In this document: positions 32,958 through 42,275 of the stretch, in pieces
How positions within the stretch are numbered: the first letter of the stretch is position 1
Layout of the letters: every line of letters begins with the position of its first letter
Assembly (NCBI GenBank): GCA_021324945.1
Contig: JAJPID010000016.1
Location: 1 to 60,353, forward strand
Length of the DNA stretch: 60,353 nt
DNA from: Lysobacterales bacterium
Lineage (GTDB): Bacteria > Pseudomonadota > Gammaproteobacteria > Xanthomonadales > Rhodanobacteraceae
Direction of reading: 5' to 3'
Notes under the pieces: model-generated
The model's database searches: none
What the model was told of the DNA's origin: nothing
What the model saw: the letters and a program-made list of their open reading frames with translations, nothing else
Made by a program: the position numbers and the translations under genes

Positions 32958-35285
32958 TCATTCATCCGGCGTGATCTGGTATTCCGGCGGCGTGGCGCCC
33001 ATCAGATAACGCACAAAGTAATCCCAGCGGCGGCGTGTCACATAAGCCGTGTTTTGCTTGCCGTAGCCGTGGTGCACGTTGGGCACGATCAGCATGTCGA
33101 AGTCCCGGTTGGCTTTGATCAGCGCGTCGGCCACCAGCAGCGTCTCGCCGGTGGGCACGTTGTCGTCCATCGAACCGTGCACCAGCATCAGATGTCCCTT
33201 GAGGTTCTTGGCGATCAACTGATTGGCTTGGTTGTCGTAATTGGTGCTGCCATCGGCATTCTTCACCAGCAGGCCCTGATACTTCTCGCCCCAGTCGTTC
33301 TCGTAATTGCGGTTGTCATGATTGCCACTCTCGGCCCAGCCGACCTTGAAGAAATCTGGATAGCGGAACATCGCATCCGCCGTGGCGTCGCCGCCGCCCG
33401 AGTGGCCCCAGATGCCCACGCGGTCGATGTCGATCCACGGATAACGACGCGCCAGTTGTTTGATCCCGGCCACTTGATCCGGCAACGTGTTGTCACCCAT
33501 GTTGCCGTACCAGTAATGGTGAAAGCTCGCCGAGCGCCACGGCGTGCCCATGCCATCGATCGCGACCACGATGAAACCGAGTTCCGCCAGCGCCTGATTG
33601 TCGCCGCGACTGCTGAGAAAACTGCGTCCGCGCACGTAGCCCGTCTGCGGGCCGGGATAAATGTAGTCGACCACCGGATATTTCTTCGACGGATCGAAGT
33701 TCGTCGGCTTGAACATCATGCCGTAAAGATCTGTCTTGCCGTCGCGCGCCTTCACCGTGATCGGTATCGGCGGCACCCAGCCTGCGGCCTGCAGGCGCGT
33801 GATGTCGGCTTTGGCGACCGTCGCGATGATGTGGCCGTCGCTCGATGCGCGCAACACGGTGATCGGTGGCGTGGTCGGCGTGGAATAGCTGTCCACGAAA
33901 TACGTGCCATCCTTCGACATCGCAATTGTGTGGTCGGCGTTCTCCGGCGTCAGCAGAGTCGCGGCGCCGCTGTCGATGTTCACCTTCCAGAATTGCCGAT
34001 AATAGGGATCGACGCCCGGCGTACGGCCGTTGCCGACGAACCACAACTCGCGCGTTTTGCGGTCGAGGTACCGCACCTGATCGACGTTGCCGGGACCTTG
34101 CGTGATCGCGTGCAGCGTCTCGCCGCTGTCTAGATCCCGCAGGTACAAATTGCCCCAGTCGGTATTTTCCGAAAACCAGATCGCCTGCTTCGACTCGGGC
34201 AGGTACTGCCAATTGACCTCATCGAGGCCGCTTTCGTAGTACGTCGCGACGCTGTCCTCGAACACCGTGCGCACCGCCCCGCTCTGCGCGTCGGCGACGC
34301 GATACCACTCGTGCTTGCGGTCGCGCGAGGTGCTGACGAACGCCAGCGTCTTGCCGTCCGGCGCCCACTTCACGTCGCTCCAGTCGTTGGGATCATCCGC
34401 GCACGGCAGATCGTCACAGAGCGATGATAGCCGCTGCTGCGGCGGAATCTGCAAGCGCGTCAACGCCGCGCTGCGGATATCGATCACCACCGGCTCGATC
34501 ATGAAAACATGTTCGTCGCCCGGCAGCGGATATTTCCATTGTTCCAGTTGCGGATGGCCGACCTGCGTGTGCAGCATGTACATGTCGCCGACCAGACGCT
34601 GATCCTGCCGGTACGTCGCCACCCGCGTCGAATCCGGCGACCACTTCACCACCGCGCCGTCGCCGTGCACCCAGCCGGCGTTCTGTGTCGCGTAGCCGTA
34701 ATTCACCACGCCGTCGCGCGTGAGTTGCGTCTCCTCGCCGGTGTTCGTGTCGCGCAGCCACAGGTTCCAGTCTCGCACGAACACTTCGTGCTTGCCGTCA
34801 GGCGAGAGCACGCCAGGCTCCTTGCCCGGCTTGTGCGCGAAGGTCATGTCTTTTGGAACGCACTTGTCCTGCTCCGCGAGATCGCACACGAGATGTTTGT
34901 CGTCCACAGTGATGTCGTAGCGGTTTGCACCGATGACGCGGTAGTCCTTGATGCGCAGTTTGCCGGCGGTGACTTTCTTCTCGCCGGCCTTGACCACCGC
35001 CGCGGCCAGTTTCGGCTGGTCGAACGACGGCGACGTTTTCCCGTCGATCGCATCCATCACCCGATAATGATCACCCTGCGCATCGTGGTCGACGTACCAG
35101 AAATGGCTGTCGTCCAGCCAGTGCACGCGCTGCACGTCGTGATCCACCAACGGCTGCGTGTTGTAATCGAGGAATTTTTCCGCGCGCGCGTAATCCGCGC
35201 TTGCAGGTCCGGCTGCCCAGGCACCGAAGCTGAACATCGCCGCGCACATCGCGACCACCACGCAACCGACCCGCACCGAAATCAT
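32958..35285 (-). CDS. S9 family (dipeptidyl-peptidase IV-like) peptidase, exported
   Basis: 775 aa from ATG 35285 with a signal peptide (MISVRVGCVVVAMCAAMFSF, cleavage near GAWA-AG). The N-terminal part is a beta-propeller with repeated VKWAPDG-type strands. The alpha/beta-hydrolase domain carries the nucleophile in GIWGHSGGG, Asp in VHGSMDDNVP and His in PNVHHGYG, a full Ser-Asp-His triad. Predicted to remove dipeptides from peptide N-termini in the periplasm. Stands alone; divergent from the DHA2 exporter across 159 bp. Confidence 0.93.
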   Translation of the reverse strand: MISVRVGCVVVAMCAAMFSFGAWAAGPASADYARAEKFLDYNTQPLVDHDVQRVHWLDDSHFWYVDHDAQGDHYRVMDAIDGKTSPSFDQPKLAAAVVKAGEKKVTAGKLRIKDYRVIGANRYDITVDDKHLVCDLAEQDKCVPKDMTFAHKPGKEPGVLSPDGKHEVFVRDWNLWLRDTNTGEETQLTRDGVVNYGYATQNAGWVHGDGAVVKWSPDSTRVATYRQDQRLVGDMYMLHTQVGHPQLEQWKYPLPGDEHVFMIEPVVIDIRSAALTRLQIPPQQRLSSLCDDLPCADDPNDWSDVKWAPDGKTLAFVSTSRDRKHEWYRVADAQSGAVRTVFEDSVATYYESGLDEVNWQYLPESKQAIWFSENTDWGNLYLRDLDSGETLHAITQGPGNVDQVRYLDRKTRELWFVGNGRTPGVDPYYRQFWKVNIDSGAATLLTPENADHTIAMSKDGTYFVDSYSTPTTPPITVLRASSDGHIIATVAKADITRLQAAGWVPPIPITVKARDGKTDLYGMMFKPTNFDPSKKYPVVDYIYPGPQTGYVRGRSFLSSRGDNQALAELGFIVVAIDGMGTPWRSASFHHYWYGNMGDNTLPDQVAGIKQLARRYPWIDIDRVGIWGHSGGGDATADAMFRYPDFFKVGWAESGNHDNRNYENDWGEKYQGLLVKNADGSTNYDNQANQLIAKNLKGHLMLVHGSMDDNVPTGETLLVADALIKANRDFDMLIVPNVHHGYGKQNTAYVTRRRWDYFVRYLMGATPPEYQITPDE

Positions 35286-35444
35286 CGCCCTGCCCCTGAC
35301 TCGTCTGCCGTGAAGAATAGACGATATCGCCATCGCGGTTTATCGGCCTGAGGTCACGATCCATCCAACGACGGCGACCATGCCATTCCAGCTTGAAGAT
35401 CCTGCGGCGCTTTGCGCCATCGTGGATCGCATAAAATGCGTGCG

Positions 35445-36893
35445 ATGTCCGCGCCTTCCACTCCGCCGCCATCCGCGGCCGCTCCACCACGCGTTTCGGA
35501 TACTTCGCATCTGCGCGGGCTGATGTGGCTGGTCGCGGCCGCTTTCTTCATGCAGACGCTGGATTCGACCATCGTCAACACCGCTGTGCCGAGTATCGCG
35601 CACGCATTGAATGTTCGGCCGATCGATCTGAAGACCGCGCTCACCAGTTATGTGCTGACGCTGGCGATCTGCATTCCCGCGAGCGCGTGGCTGTCCGATC
35701 GGTTCGGTACCAAGCGAGTGTTCGCTGCGTCGATCGTCGTGTTCACGTTGGGATCGCTGGCCTGTGGACTCGCGCAGAACCTCACCGAGCTGATCGCCTC
35801 ACGCGTGCTGCAGGGTCTGGGCGGCGCGCTGCTGATGCCGGTCGGCCGCTATGTGCTGGTGCGCGCGTTCGGGCCCAAGGATTTCGTCGCGGCGATGAGT
35901 ACGGTCGGCATTCCCGGCTTGCTCGGTCCGGTGGTCGGTCCGTTGCTGGGGGGCGCGCTGTCGCAATACGCGAGCTGGCGCTGGATTTTTCTGGTCAACG
36001 TGCCGGTCGGCGTGCTCGGATTGTGGTTGAACACGCGCGAGATGCCGGACTTTCACGGCCCCCGGCGCGCATTTGATGCCCTCGGTTTCGCGCTCTTCGC
36101 GATCGCATCGGGCCTGCTGCTGGTCGCGGCGGAGATGGCTGGCAACGGCAGCTACGCCGGCGCGATCGGCTGCGCGATCGGCGGCATCGTCGCCGCATTC
36201 GGTTACCAGCGGCACGGCACGCGCGCGGAACATCCGATCGCGGATCTCACGCTATTCCACGTGCGCAGTTTCTGGATCGCCGTCGGCGGCAGTCTGTTCA
36301 CGCGCTTGGGCACATCCGGTTTGTCGTTCGTGCTGGTGCTGTTTTTGCAGATCGGTTGCGGCTGGTCGCCCACCGCTGCGGGCCTGATACTGGTGCCGCA
36401 GGCGCTGGCGATGATGCTGATGAAGCTGCTGATCGATCGCCTCTTGAAGCGCCACGGTTACCGGCGCGTGTTGTGGGTCAACACCGCGTTGATCGGCGTG
36501 CTGCTGGCCGTGCTCGCTTTGATGAACTCGGCCACGCCCGCGTGGGTGGTGGCTGTATTGATGTTCGCCTACGGTTTCGTGATGTCACTGCAATACACGT
36601 CGATGAACACGCTGGCGTTCGTCGATCTGTCGCCCGAGCGCGCGGCGCAGGCTTCGTCGCTGACCTCGGCGGTGCAATATCTGTCCATGAGTTTCGGCAT
36701 AGCGCTGGCGTCATTGCTGATGACCGCATTCCTTAACGACCATCATCACGATCCAGCGGCTTATGTCGGGGCATTTCGCAGGAGCGTGTTGTGCTTGGCG
36801 GCGCTGCCGTTCGTCGCAGTCTATGTGTTCACGCGCTTGCGTCACGATCGCGCGCTGCGGCAGCCTGTGGAAACGCCCGAAACCGCAGCGTGA
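35445..36893 (+). CDS. DHA2-family (EmrB/QacA-like) drug exporter
   Basis: 482 aa, about 14 hydrophobic helices. Helix 1 region MQTLDSTIVNTAVPSIAHAL with TSYVLTLAI is the EmrB hallmark; the loop WLSDRFGTKRVF is MFS motif A, and VLQGLGGALLMPVGRYVLVR and GPVVGPLLGGALSQYASWRW (motif C region) follow. An EmrA-type membrane-fusion partner is not adjacent, so it may act alone or with a remote partner. An ATG at 35436 is also in frame. Confidence 0.92.
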   Translation: MSAPSTPPPSAAAPPRVSDTSHLRGLMWLVAAAFFMQTLDSTIVNTAVPSIAHALNVRPIDLKTALTSYVLTLAICIPASAWLSDRFGTKRVFAASIVVFTLGSLACGLAQNLTELIASRVLQGLGGALLMPVGRYVLVRAFGPKDFVAAMSTVGIPGLLGPVVGPLLGGALSQYASWRWIFLVNVPVGVLGLWLNTREMPDFHGPRRAFDALGFALFAIASGLLLVAAEMAGNGSYAGAIGCAIGGIVAAFGYQRHGTRAEHPIADLTLFHVRSFWIAVGGSLFTRLGTSGLSFVLVLFLQIGCGWSPTAAGLILVPQALAMMLMKLLIDRLLKRHGYRRVLWVNTALIGVLLAVLALMNSATPAWVVAVLMFAYGFVMSLQYTSMNTLAFVDLSPERAAQASSLTSAVQYLSMSFGIALASLLMTAFLNDHHHDPAAYVGAFRRSVLCLAALPFVAVYVFTRLRHDRALRQPVETPETAA

Positions 36894-36921
36894 GCACCGC
36901 GCATCTTGTAGCATCGGCGTG

Positions 36922-38172
36922 ATGGATCACACCACGGCGATCTTGCTGGAAGTTTTCATCATCTTTGTCGCCGCGCAAGTCGGTGGTCAGGTCGCGCGCT
37001 TGGTTCGACTGCCCAACGTGGTCGGAGAGATCGTCGCCGGCTGCATGGTCGGCCCTTCAGTGCTCGGCTGGGTCACGCCCAGCGAACCGCTGGAAGTGCT
37101 CTCGGAAATCGGCGTGGTGCTGCTGCTCTTTTCGGTCGGGCTGGAAACCCGCGTCGAGGATCTGAAGCGCGTCGGCGGCAGTGCCTTCGCGGTCGGCGTG
37201 CTGGGCGTGCTGATCCCGTTCGTCTGCGGCACGCTGTGGGCGCATTCGATCGGGCCGGACTGGCCACGCTCGCTGTTCATTGCCGCGGCATTTGTTGCGA
37301 CGTCAGCGGGAATTACCGCGCGCGTGCTGAAACAGCTTGGCGTGCTGCAACGCGCGGAGAGTCGCGTGATCCTCGGCGCAGCAGTGATCGACGACATCCT
37401 CGCGATGTTGCTGCTGGGCGTGGTGACCGCGCTGCAAGCGGGCGGACAACTGCGCGTCGGCAGCCTGCTGATCGTGTTGGCAGAAGCGATCGGCTTCGTG
37501 CTGGTGATCGGCTGGCTCGGTACGCGCGTGATGCGGCGCGTCGCGGCGTGGCTTGATTGGCCTTCCGATTCGCTGTCGCCGCTGGCGCTGGTGCTGGCAA
37601 TGTGCCTGGGGTTGGCGTGGCTCGCGACCAATTTCGGCTTGGCCGCGATCATCGGCGCGTTCCTCGCCGGCATGATCGCATCCGAAACCCGCCAGCACGC
37701 GCAACTGGAAGTACAAACGCGGCCGCTGTTGGTCCTGTTGACGCCGTTCTTCTTCGTGCTGACCGGCGCGAAAGTGGAATTGCGTGAACTCGCCAGCGGG
37801 GAATCGCTGTGGCTGTTGTCTGTCGCAACCGTATTGGCGCTCCTGACCAAACTCGCCGGCGGTTGGTTGGGCGCGTTGAAGCTGGGCGCGCGCGGTGCCT
37901 TGAACGTGGGCGTCGGCATGATGCCGCGCGGCGAAGTCGGCGTGGTAATCGCGGCGTTGGGACTATCCGCCGGCGTTTTCAGCAATCAGATCTACGCGGT
38001 GATCGTGGCGATGTCGCTCCTCACTTCGATTGTTGCGCCGCCGATATTGGCGGGGTTGCTGAAAAGCGGAGGTGAGACCGAGCATTTGCGCGATGACGGG
38101 GGCATCGCGTGCGAGGACGAACGCCCGGCCACGGAGAGCCGGCCTGGAAAGCGTCCCAGGCACGGCTTCTAA
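36922..38172 (+). CDS. CPA2-family cation/proton antiporter
   Basis: 416 aa, about 12 transmembrane helices of the monovalent cation:proton antiporter-2 family (KefB-like membrane part). Seen: VRLPNVVGEIVAGCMVGPSV, GVVLLLFSVGLETRVEDLKR, GAAVIDDILAMLLLGVVTAL (the DD-containing ion-binding helix) and MMPRGEVGVVIAALGLSAGV. There is no C-terminal TrkA-N (RCK) domain, only about 40 charged residues, so regulation differs from Kef. ATG 36922 is 28 bp after the DHA2 gene. Ends 8 bp from convergent lpxK. Confidence 0.92.
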   Translation: MDHTTAILLEVFIIFVAAQVGGQVARLVRLPNVVGEIVAGCMVGPSVLGWVTPSEPLEVLSEIGVVLLLFSVGLETRVEDLKRVGGSAFAVGVLGVLIPFVCGTLWAHSIGPDWPRSLFIAAAFVATSAGITARVLKQLGVLQRAESRVILGAAVIDDILAMLLLGVVTALQAGGQLRVGSLLIVLAEAIGFVLVIGWLGTRVMRRVAAWLDWPSDSLSPLALVLAMCLGLAWLATNFGLAAIIGAFLAGMIASETRQHAQLEVQTRPLLVLLTPFFFVLTGAKVELRELASGESLWLLSVATVLALLTKLAGGWLGALKLGARGALNVGVGMMPRGEVGVVIAALGLSAGVFSNQIYAVIVAMSLLTSIVAPPILAGLLKSGGETEHLRDDGGIACEDERPATESRPGKRPRHGF

Positions 38173-38180
38173 CAACCGAG

Positions 38181-39170
38181 TCACCTTTCACGAGCCTCGG
38201 CGCGCAGCCGCTCCGCAATCGCATCGAAAAACCTCTCAGGCAGCTCCGCGCTGACCGGTACACTCCACCAGTTGCCTTTCGCAAAGGCGCGGCACTTCAC
38301 CGCGTCTTTTTCGGTCATCAACACCGGCAATGTGTCGTTGAATTCCAGATCACGCGCGGTGTACGCATGATGATCTGCAATCGCGTGTTCGACCGGATCG
38401 ATGCCGCGTGCTCGCAGGGTTTCGAAAAATCGCTGCGGATGGCCGATGCCGGCGATGGCGTGCACACGCTGATTTGCAAACTTGGCAAGCGCGCGCGACG
38501 ATCCATCGCGCAGATTGCGTGCATCATGCGCGACGAGACGCATCGCAATTTCATCGTGCTGCGGCTGACCGCCATTGCAGACGGTGAAATCCATCTCCCG
38601 CAAACGCGACAATGGTTCGCGCAGCGGTCCGGACGGCAGCAATCGACGATTGCCGAAACGCCGCGTACCGTCGATCACGCAGGTCTCGATGTCGCGCGCC
38701 AGCGCGTAGTGCTGCAACCCATCGTCGGCCACAATGACATCGACCTCTTGATCGAGCAGAAGTCGCGCAGCGGCCGGACGCTCGCGGCCGATCGCAACAG
38801 GCGCGTTGGTACGCAGCTTGATCAATGCAGGCTCGTCGCCGGTGACGCGTGGATCCGGATTGCCATTGATCAGCATCGGCGCGTTTGCGCTCCCTCCATA
38901 ACCGCGGCTGACCACACCTGGTTTGAACCCACGCGCACGCAGCGCTTCGACCATTGCGATCACCAGCGGTGTCTTGCCCGCGCCGCCGATGGTGATGTTG
39001 CCGACGACGATCACAGGCACCGGCAAGCGTTCGCTGCGTAACCACCCGCGTCGATACAGCGCGCGGCGAATGCGAGTCGCTGCGCCGTACAACGCCGCGA
39101 TCGGCGATGTCCACCAGGGCGGTGGGCGATCTTCGTACCAGCGGCGCTGCATGGATTCGCTGAAAGACAT
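38181..39170 (-). CDS. lpxK: Tetraacyldisaccharide 4'-kinase
   Basis: Phosphorylates the lipid A disaccharide at the 4' position at the inner membrane. 329 aa. N-terminal amphipathic/membrane segment, then the P-loop VVGNITIGGAGKTP, VVSRGYGG, GDEPALI and the ADDGLQHY motif. ATG 39170 is used; ATG 39152 is possible. Follows msbA in the same direction, with a 94-bp repeat between them, a standard pairing of lipid A synthesis and export genes. Confidence 0.95.
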   Translation of the reverse strand: MSFSESMQRRWYEDRPPPWWTSPIAALYGAATRIRRALYRRGWLRSERLPVPVIVVGNITIGGAGKTPLVIAMVEALRARGFKPGVVSRGYGGSANAPMLINGNPDPRVTGDEPALIKLRTNAPVAIGRERPAAARLLLDQEVDVIVADDGLQHYALARDIETCVIDGTRRFGNRRLLPSGPLREPLSRLREMDFTVCNGGQPQHDEIAMRLVAHDARNLRDGSSRALAKFANQRVHAIAGIGHPQRFFETLRARGIDPVEHAIADHHAYTARDLEFNDTLPVLMTEKDAVKCRAFAKGNWWSVPVSAELPERFFDAIAERLRAEARER

Positions 39171-39196
39171 CGCAAAATTACGTCAGGTTGAAAGTG

Positions 39197-39290
39197 CCGT
39201 CATTGCGGCGAAAGCCGGAATCCATTCGTCTTGATTCGCACTCAAAATAGATTCCGGGTTCCGCGCTGACGCGCGGCCCAGAAATGACGG
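39197..39290. repeat. Dispersed palindromic repeat, copy 2, between msbA and lpxK
   Basis: Ends are the perfect inverted pair CCGTCATT (39197-39204) and AATGACGG (39283-39290), with GCGAAAGCCGGAATCC next to the left end. Fills nearly all of the gap between the msbA stop and lpxK start, so it is transcribed within the operon. Confidence 0.8.
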
Positions 39291-39293
39291 TTA

Positions 39294-41060
39294 TCAAGTG
39301 ACGGCATGCGTCGCTGTCGCGTCGTGAAACTGCAATCGATGCAGCGCGGCGTAATGCCCGCCGCGCGCCAGCAATTCCGCATGCGTGCCCTGCTCCACTA
39401 CCTGACCGGAATCCAGCACAGCGATATTGTCTGCGTGCTCGATGGTGGAGAGCCGGTGCGCGATTACCAGCGTGGTGCGCTCGCGCATCAGCCGCGTCAG
39501 CGCTTCGCGGATGAGGTGTTCGGATTGCGTATCGAGTGCGCTGGTCGCTTCGTCGAGAATCAGGATCGGCGCGTTCTTCAGCAAGGCGCGCGCAATGGCG
39601 ATGCGTTGCCGTTGGCCGCCCGAGAACAGCGTGCCGCTCTCACCGACGACCGTGTGGATGCCTTTGGGCAGCGGCACGATGAACTCCATCGCATTGGCCG
39701 CTTCCGCCGCCGCAATGATTTCGGCCTCGCTCGCGCCCTCCAGCGCGCCATAGGCGATGTTGCGCGCGATGGTATCGTTGAAGAGCACCACGTTCTGACC
39801 GACCCAGGCGATCTGCGCGCGTAGATTATCCAGCGCGTAATTGCGCAGCGATTTTCCGTCCAGCATGATTTCGCCAGACGTGATTTCGTAAAAACGCGGC
39901 AAGAGGCTCACCAGCGAACTCTTGCCACTGCCGGAGCGCCCCACCAGCGCCGTCACCTTGCCCGCTTGGCAGTGCAGATCGATGCCGTTCAATGCGAGTC
40001 CGCGGCCGCTGCCGTAGTCGAGCGTGACCCTGCGGAATTCGATTTCGCCACGCACGCGCGGCACGCGCAGCGTTCCTGTGTCGGCCTCGGGTTCGCTGTC
40101 CAGCACCTCGAACAGATCTTCCGCAGCCGCCACACCGCGCTGCAAGTTGGCCTGCACGGTGGTCAGCCGTTTCAACGACGGCAACATGCCGCCCATCGCC
40201 AGCATGAGCGCGGAAAACGTGCCGGGCGTCATGCCTTTGAAACGCGTGGCGAAGTAAACGATCAACGCCAGCGCGACCGCTGCCACCAGTTGCACCGTGG
40301 ATGTGGCGATGCCGTTGGTGGCTGAAACCTTCAGGTTCAAACGCCGGTTGCGCTGCGTGATCGCCTCGAAGCGCGCGTTCTCATAGGGCTGACCGCCATA
40401 CACCTTCACTTCGCGCTGGCACGCGACTACTTCTTCCAGAACATTCGTCACAGAACCCATCGAACTCTGTATGCCGTGGCTGATGCGGCGATAACGCCGG
40501 CTGACCGCGCGCACGAGCAGTGACAATCCCGGTACCATCACCAGCAACACCAGCGTCAGCCACGGGCTCATCACCAGCATCACGATCGTGAGGCCGATCA
40601 CGGTGAGCGCATCGGTGATCGCGATCTTCAGCGAATCGGTGCAGGCGGATGCCACTTGTTCGGCGGTGTAGGTGATGCGGGCGATCTGATGACCCGAGGA
40701 TTCCCCGTCGTAGAAGCTCGCTGGCAATTTCAGATACTGCCGGAACACCTGTTCGCGCATCGCCTGCACCACGCCGCGACCGACGTAGGCGGTACCGTAA
40801 TTCTCCACGTAGACGGCAAGCGAGCGCACTATGAAAATGCCGACGATGATCGACGGCATCCAGAAAATCATCACCGGATCGCGCGCCACGAACAACTTGT
40901 CGAGCATCGGCTTGATCAATCCTGTGAAAAACGACAGCGCGCCGGCATCGACGATCATGCCCAGCACCGCTGCCGCGCAGACCCACCCGAACGGGCGCAA
41001 ATAGCCGAGCAGACGGCGATAGGTGACCCAGACGGAAACCTCGGCAGCTGCGGCGCTCAC
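39294..41060 (-). CDS. msbA: Lipid A export permease/ATP-binding protein
   Basis: 588-aa ABC half-transporter that flips lipid A across the inner membrane. Six membrane helices in the first 320 residues (FFTGLIKPMLDKLFVARDP region), then an ATPase with Walker A VGRSGSGKSSL, signature LFSGGQRQRIAIARAL, Walker B PILILDEATSALD and H-loop IAHRLST. Starts at GTG 41060, overlapping the exbD stop by 4 nt. Linked to lpxK downstream. Confidence 0.95.
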   Translation of the reverse strand: MSAAAAEVSVWVTYRRLLGYLRPFGWVCAAAVLGMIVDAGALSFFTGLIKPMLDKLFVARDPVMIFWMPSIIVGIFIVRSLAVYVENYGTAYVGRGVVQAMREQVFRQYLKLPASFYDGESSGHQIARITYTAEQVASACTDSLKIAITDALTVIGLTIVMLVMSPWLTLVLLVMVPGLSLLVRAVSRRYRRISHGIQSSMGSVTNVLEEVVACQREVKVYGGQPYENARFEAITQRNRRLNLKVSATNGIATSTVQLVAAVALALIVYFATRFKGMTPGTFSALMLAMGGMLPSLKRLTTVQANLQRGVAAAEDLFEVLDSEPEADTGTLRVPRVRGEIEFRRVTLDYGSGRGLALNGIDLHCQAGKVTALVGRSGSGKSSLVSLLPRFYEITSGEIMLDGKSLRNYALDNLRAQIAWVGQNVVLFNDTIARNIAYGALEGASEAEIIAAAEAANAMEFIVPLPKGIHTVVGESGTLFSGGQRQRIAIARALLKNAPILILDEATSALDTQSEHLIREALTRLMRERTTLVIAHRLSTIEHADNIAVLDSGQVVEQGTHAELLARGGHYAALHRLQFHDATATHAVT

Positions 41061-41488
41061 TGCGCGGACGCACCCTGTTGCTGCGGAGTAGTCGCAATGG
41101 AGAGACGCGAGAAGCCGAGCTGACCCAACGCATCCATCGCCGTGACGACGGATTGATGCGGTGTCATGCCGTCCGCGCGCAGCAGCACCGGACGACTGGT
41201 GTCCTCGCCCGCGATCGCGCGGATCGCCTTCTTCAACGCATCCTCGTCGGTGCCCAGCACCTGATTGTTGCCGACATAGAAATGCCCTGAGCGGTCGACG
41301 ATCAACACAAGCGCATTGTTCGCGACTGGCTGTGGTTGATCGCTGGCCTGCGGTAATTGCACTTTCAGATGGCCCTGCTGCACGAAAGTCGTCGTCAGCA
41401 CGAAGAACATCAGCAGCGTCAGCAGCACGTCGATCAACGACACTACGTTGATCTCGAAATCGTCTTGGCTGCGGCGGGCGATGCGCAT
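41057..41488 (-). CDS. exbD: ExbD/TolR family biopolymer transport protein
   Basis: 143 aa. One N-terminal membrane helix with the functional Asp (NVVSLIDVLLTLLMFFVLTT), then a periplasmic domain ending in DALGQLGFSRLSIAT. With ExbB it converts proton motive force for an energy transducer. The exbB-exbD-msbA order is common in xanthomonads and other proteobacteria. No tonB gene is in the window. Coupled to msbA by a GTGA overlap. Confidence 0.93.
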   Translation of the reverse strand: MRIARRSQDDFEINVVSLIDVLLTLLMFFVLTTTFVQQGHLKVQLPQASDQPQPVANNALVLIVDRSGHFYVGNNQVLGTDEDALKKAIRAIAGEDTSRPVLLRADGMTPHQSVVTAMDALGQLGFSRLSIATTPQQQGASAQ

Positions 41489-41494
41489 GGTCCG

Positions 41495-42205
41495 TCAGCG
41501 GCTTGTCGCGCGCGCGGGCGTACGCGTGGGCGCGGCGGGTTTCGGTGGAGGCGTCTGCGGCGTCGCCACGTTGGGCGCCACGTTGAAGGCCGGATCATTC
41601 CAGGCAGAGAGTTCGTCCAGCAAAGCGGTGGCCTGCTTTTCCATTTCCACCACGTAACCGGCTACGCGTGAACGGAAATGGCGATGCAGGATGTACGCGG
41701 GTATCGCCACGATCAGACCCGCCGCGGTGCACACAAGCGCCTCGCCGATGCCGCCGGCCATCTTCATCGGATCGCCTACGCCCGACACCATTACCGCAAG
41801 AAACATGCGGATCAACCCGAGCACGGTGCCGAGCAGGCCCAGCAGCGGGCCGATCAGCGCGATGGTGCCGAGTGAATTGAGATAACGCTCCAGCCGGTGC
41901 ACCACATGCCGGCCGGTGTCCTCGATGCGCTCCTTGATGCTCTCCCGCGGACGATGGCGCACATCGAGTGCGCCGGCCAGCAGTTCGCCCAGCGGCGAGT
42001 TCTCGCGCAGCGCCTCGATGTGCGCAGGATTGAGCTTGCGCGTGCGCGCCCAGCCACGCACCTGCTCGCCCAAGCCCGGCGGCAATACGGCGTTGCGGCG
42101 CAGGGTCCAGAAGCGCTCCAGCACGATCGCCAGCGCGATCGCCGAAGCCAGCAGGATCGGCAACATGCCCCAGCCACCGGCCTTGATGATGTCGAACACG
42201 CCCAT
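41495..42205 (-). CDS. exbB: ExbB/MotA/TolQ family proton channel protein
   Basis: 236 aa with three membrane helices: ILLASAIALAIVLERFW, then ERYLNSLGTIALIGPLLGLL and LVCTAAGLIVAIPAYILHRH, the last two being the conserved TolQ/ExbB channel helices. The tail of about 35 residues is rich in Pro, Ala and Thr and is probably disordered. Lies 6 bp before exbD. Confidence 0.94.
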   Translation of the reverse strand: MGVFDIIKAGGWGMLPILLASAIALAIVLERFWTLRRNAVLPPGLGEQVRGWARTRKLNPAHIEALRENSPLGELLAGALDVRHRPRESIKERIEDTGRHVVHRLERYLNSLGTIALIGPLLGLLGTVLGLIRMFLAVMVSGVGDPMKMAGGIGEALVCTAAGLIVAIPAYILHRHFRSRVAGYVVEMEKQATALLDELSAWNDPAFNVAPNVATPQTPPPKPAAPTRTPARATSR

Positions 42206-42275
42206 TCCTCACCGCTGGAAGTCGCGCGCATGATAGCAGCCGACCGCACCCGGCCTGTGCGCGGTATCGCAAGCT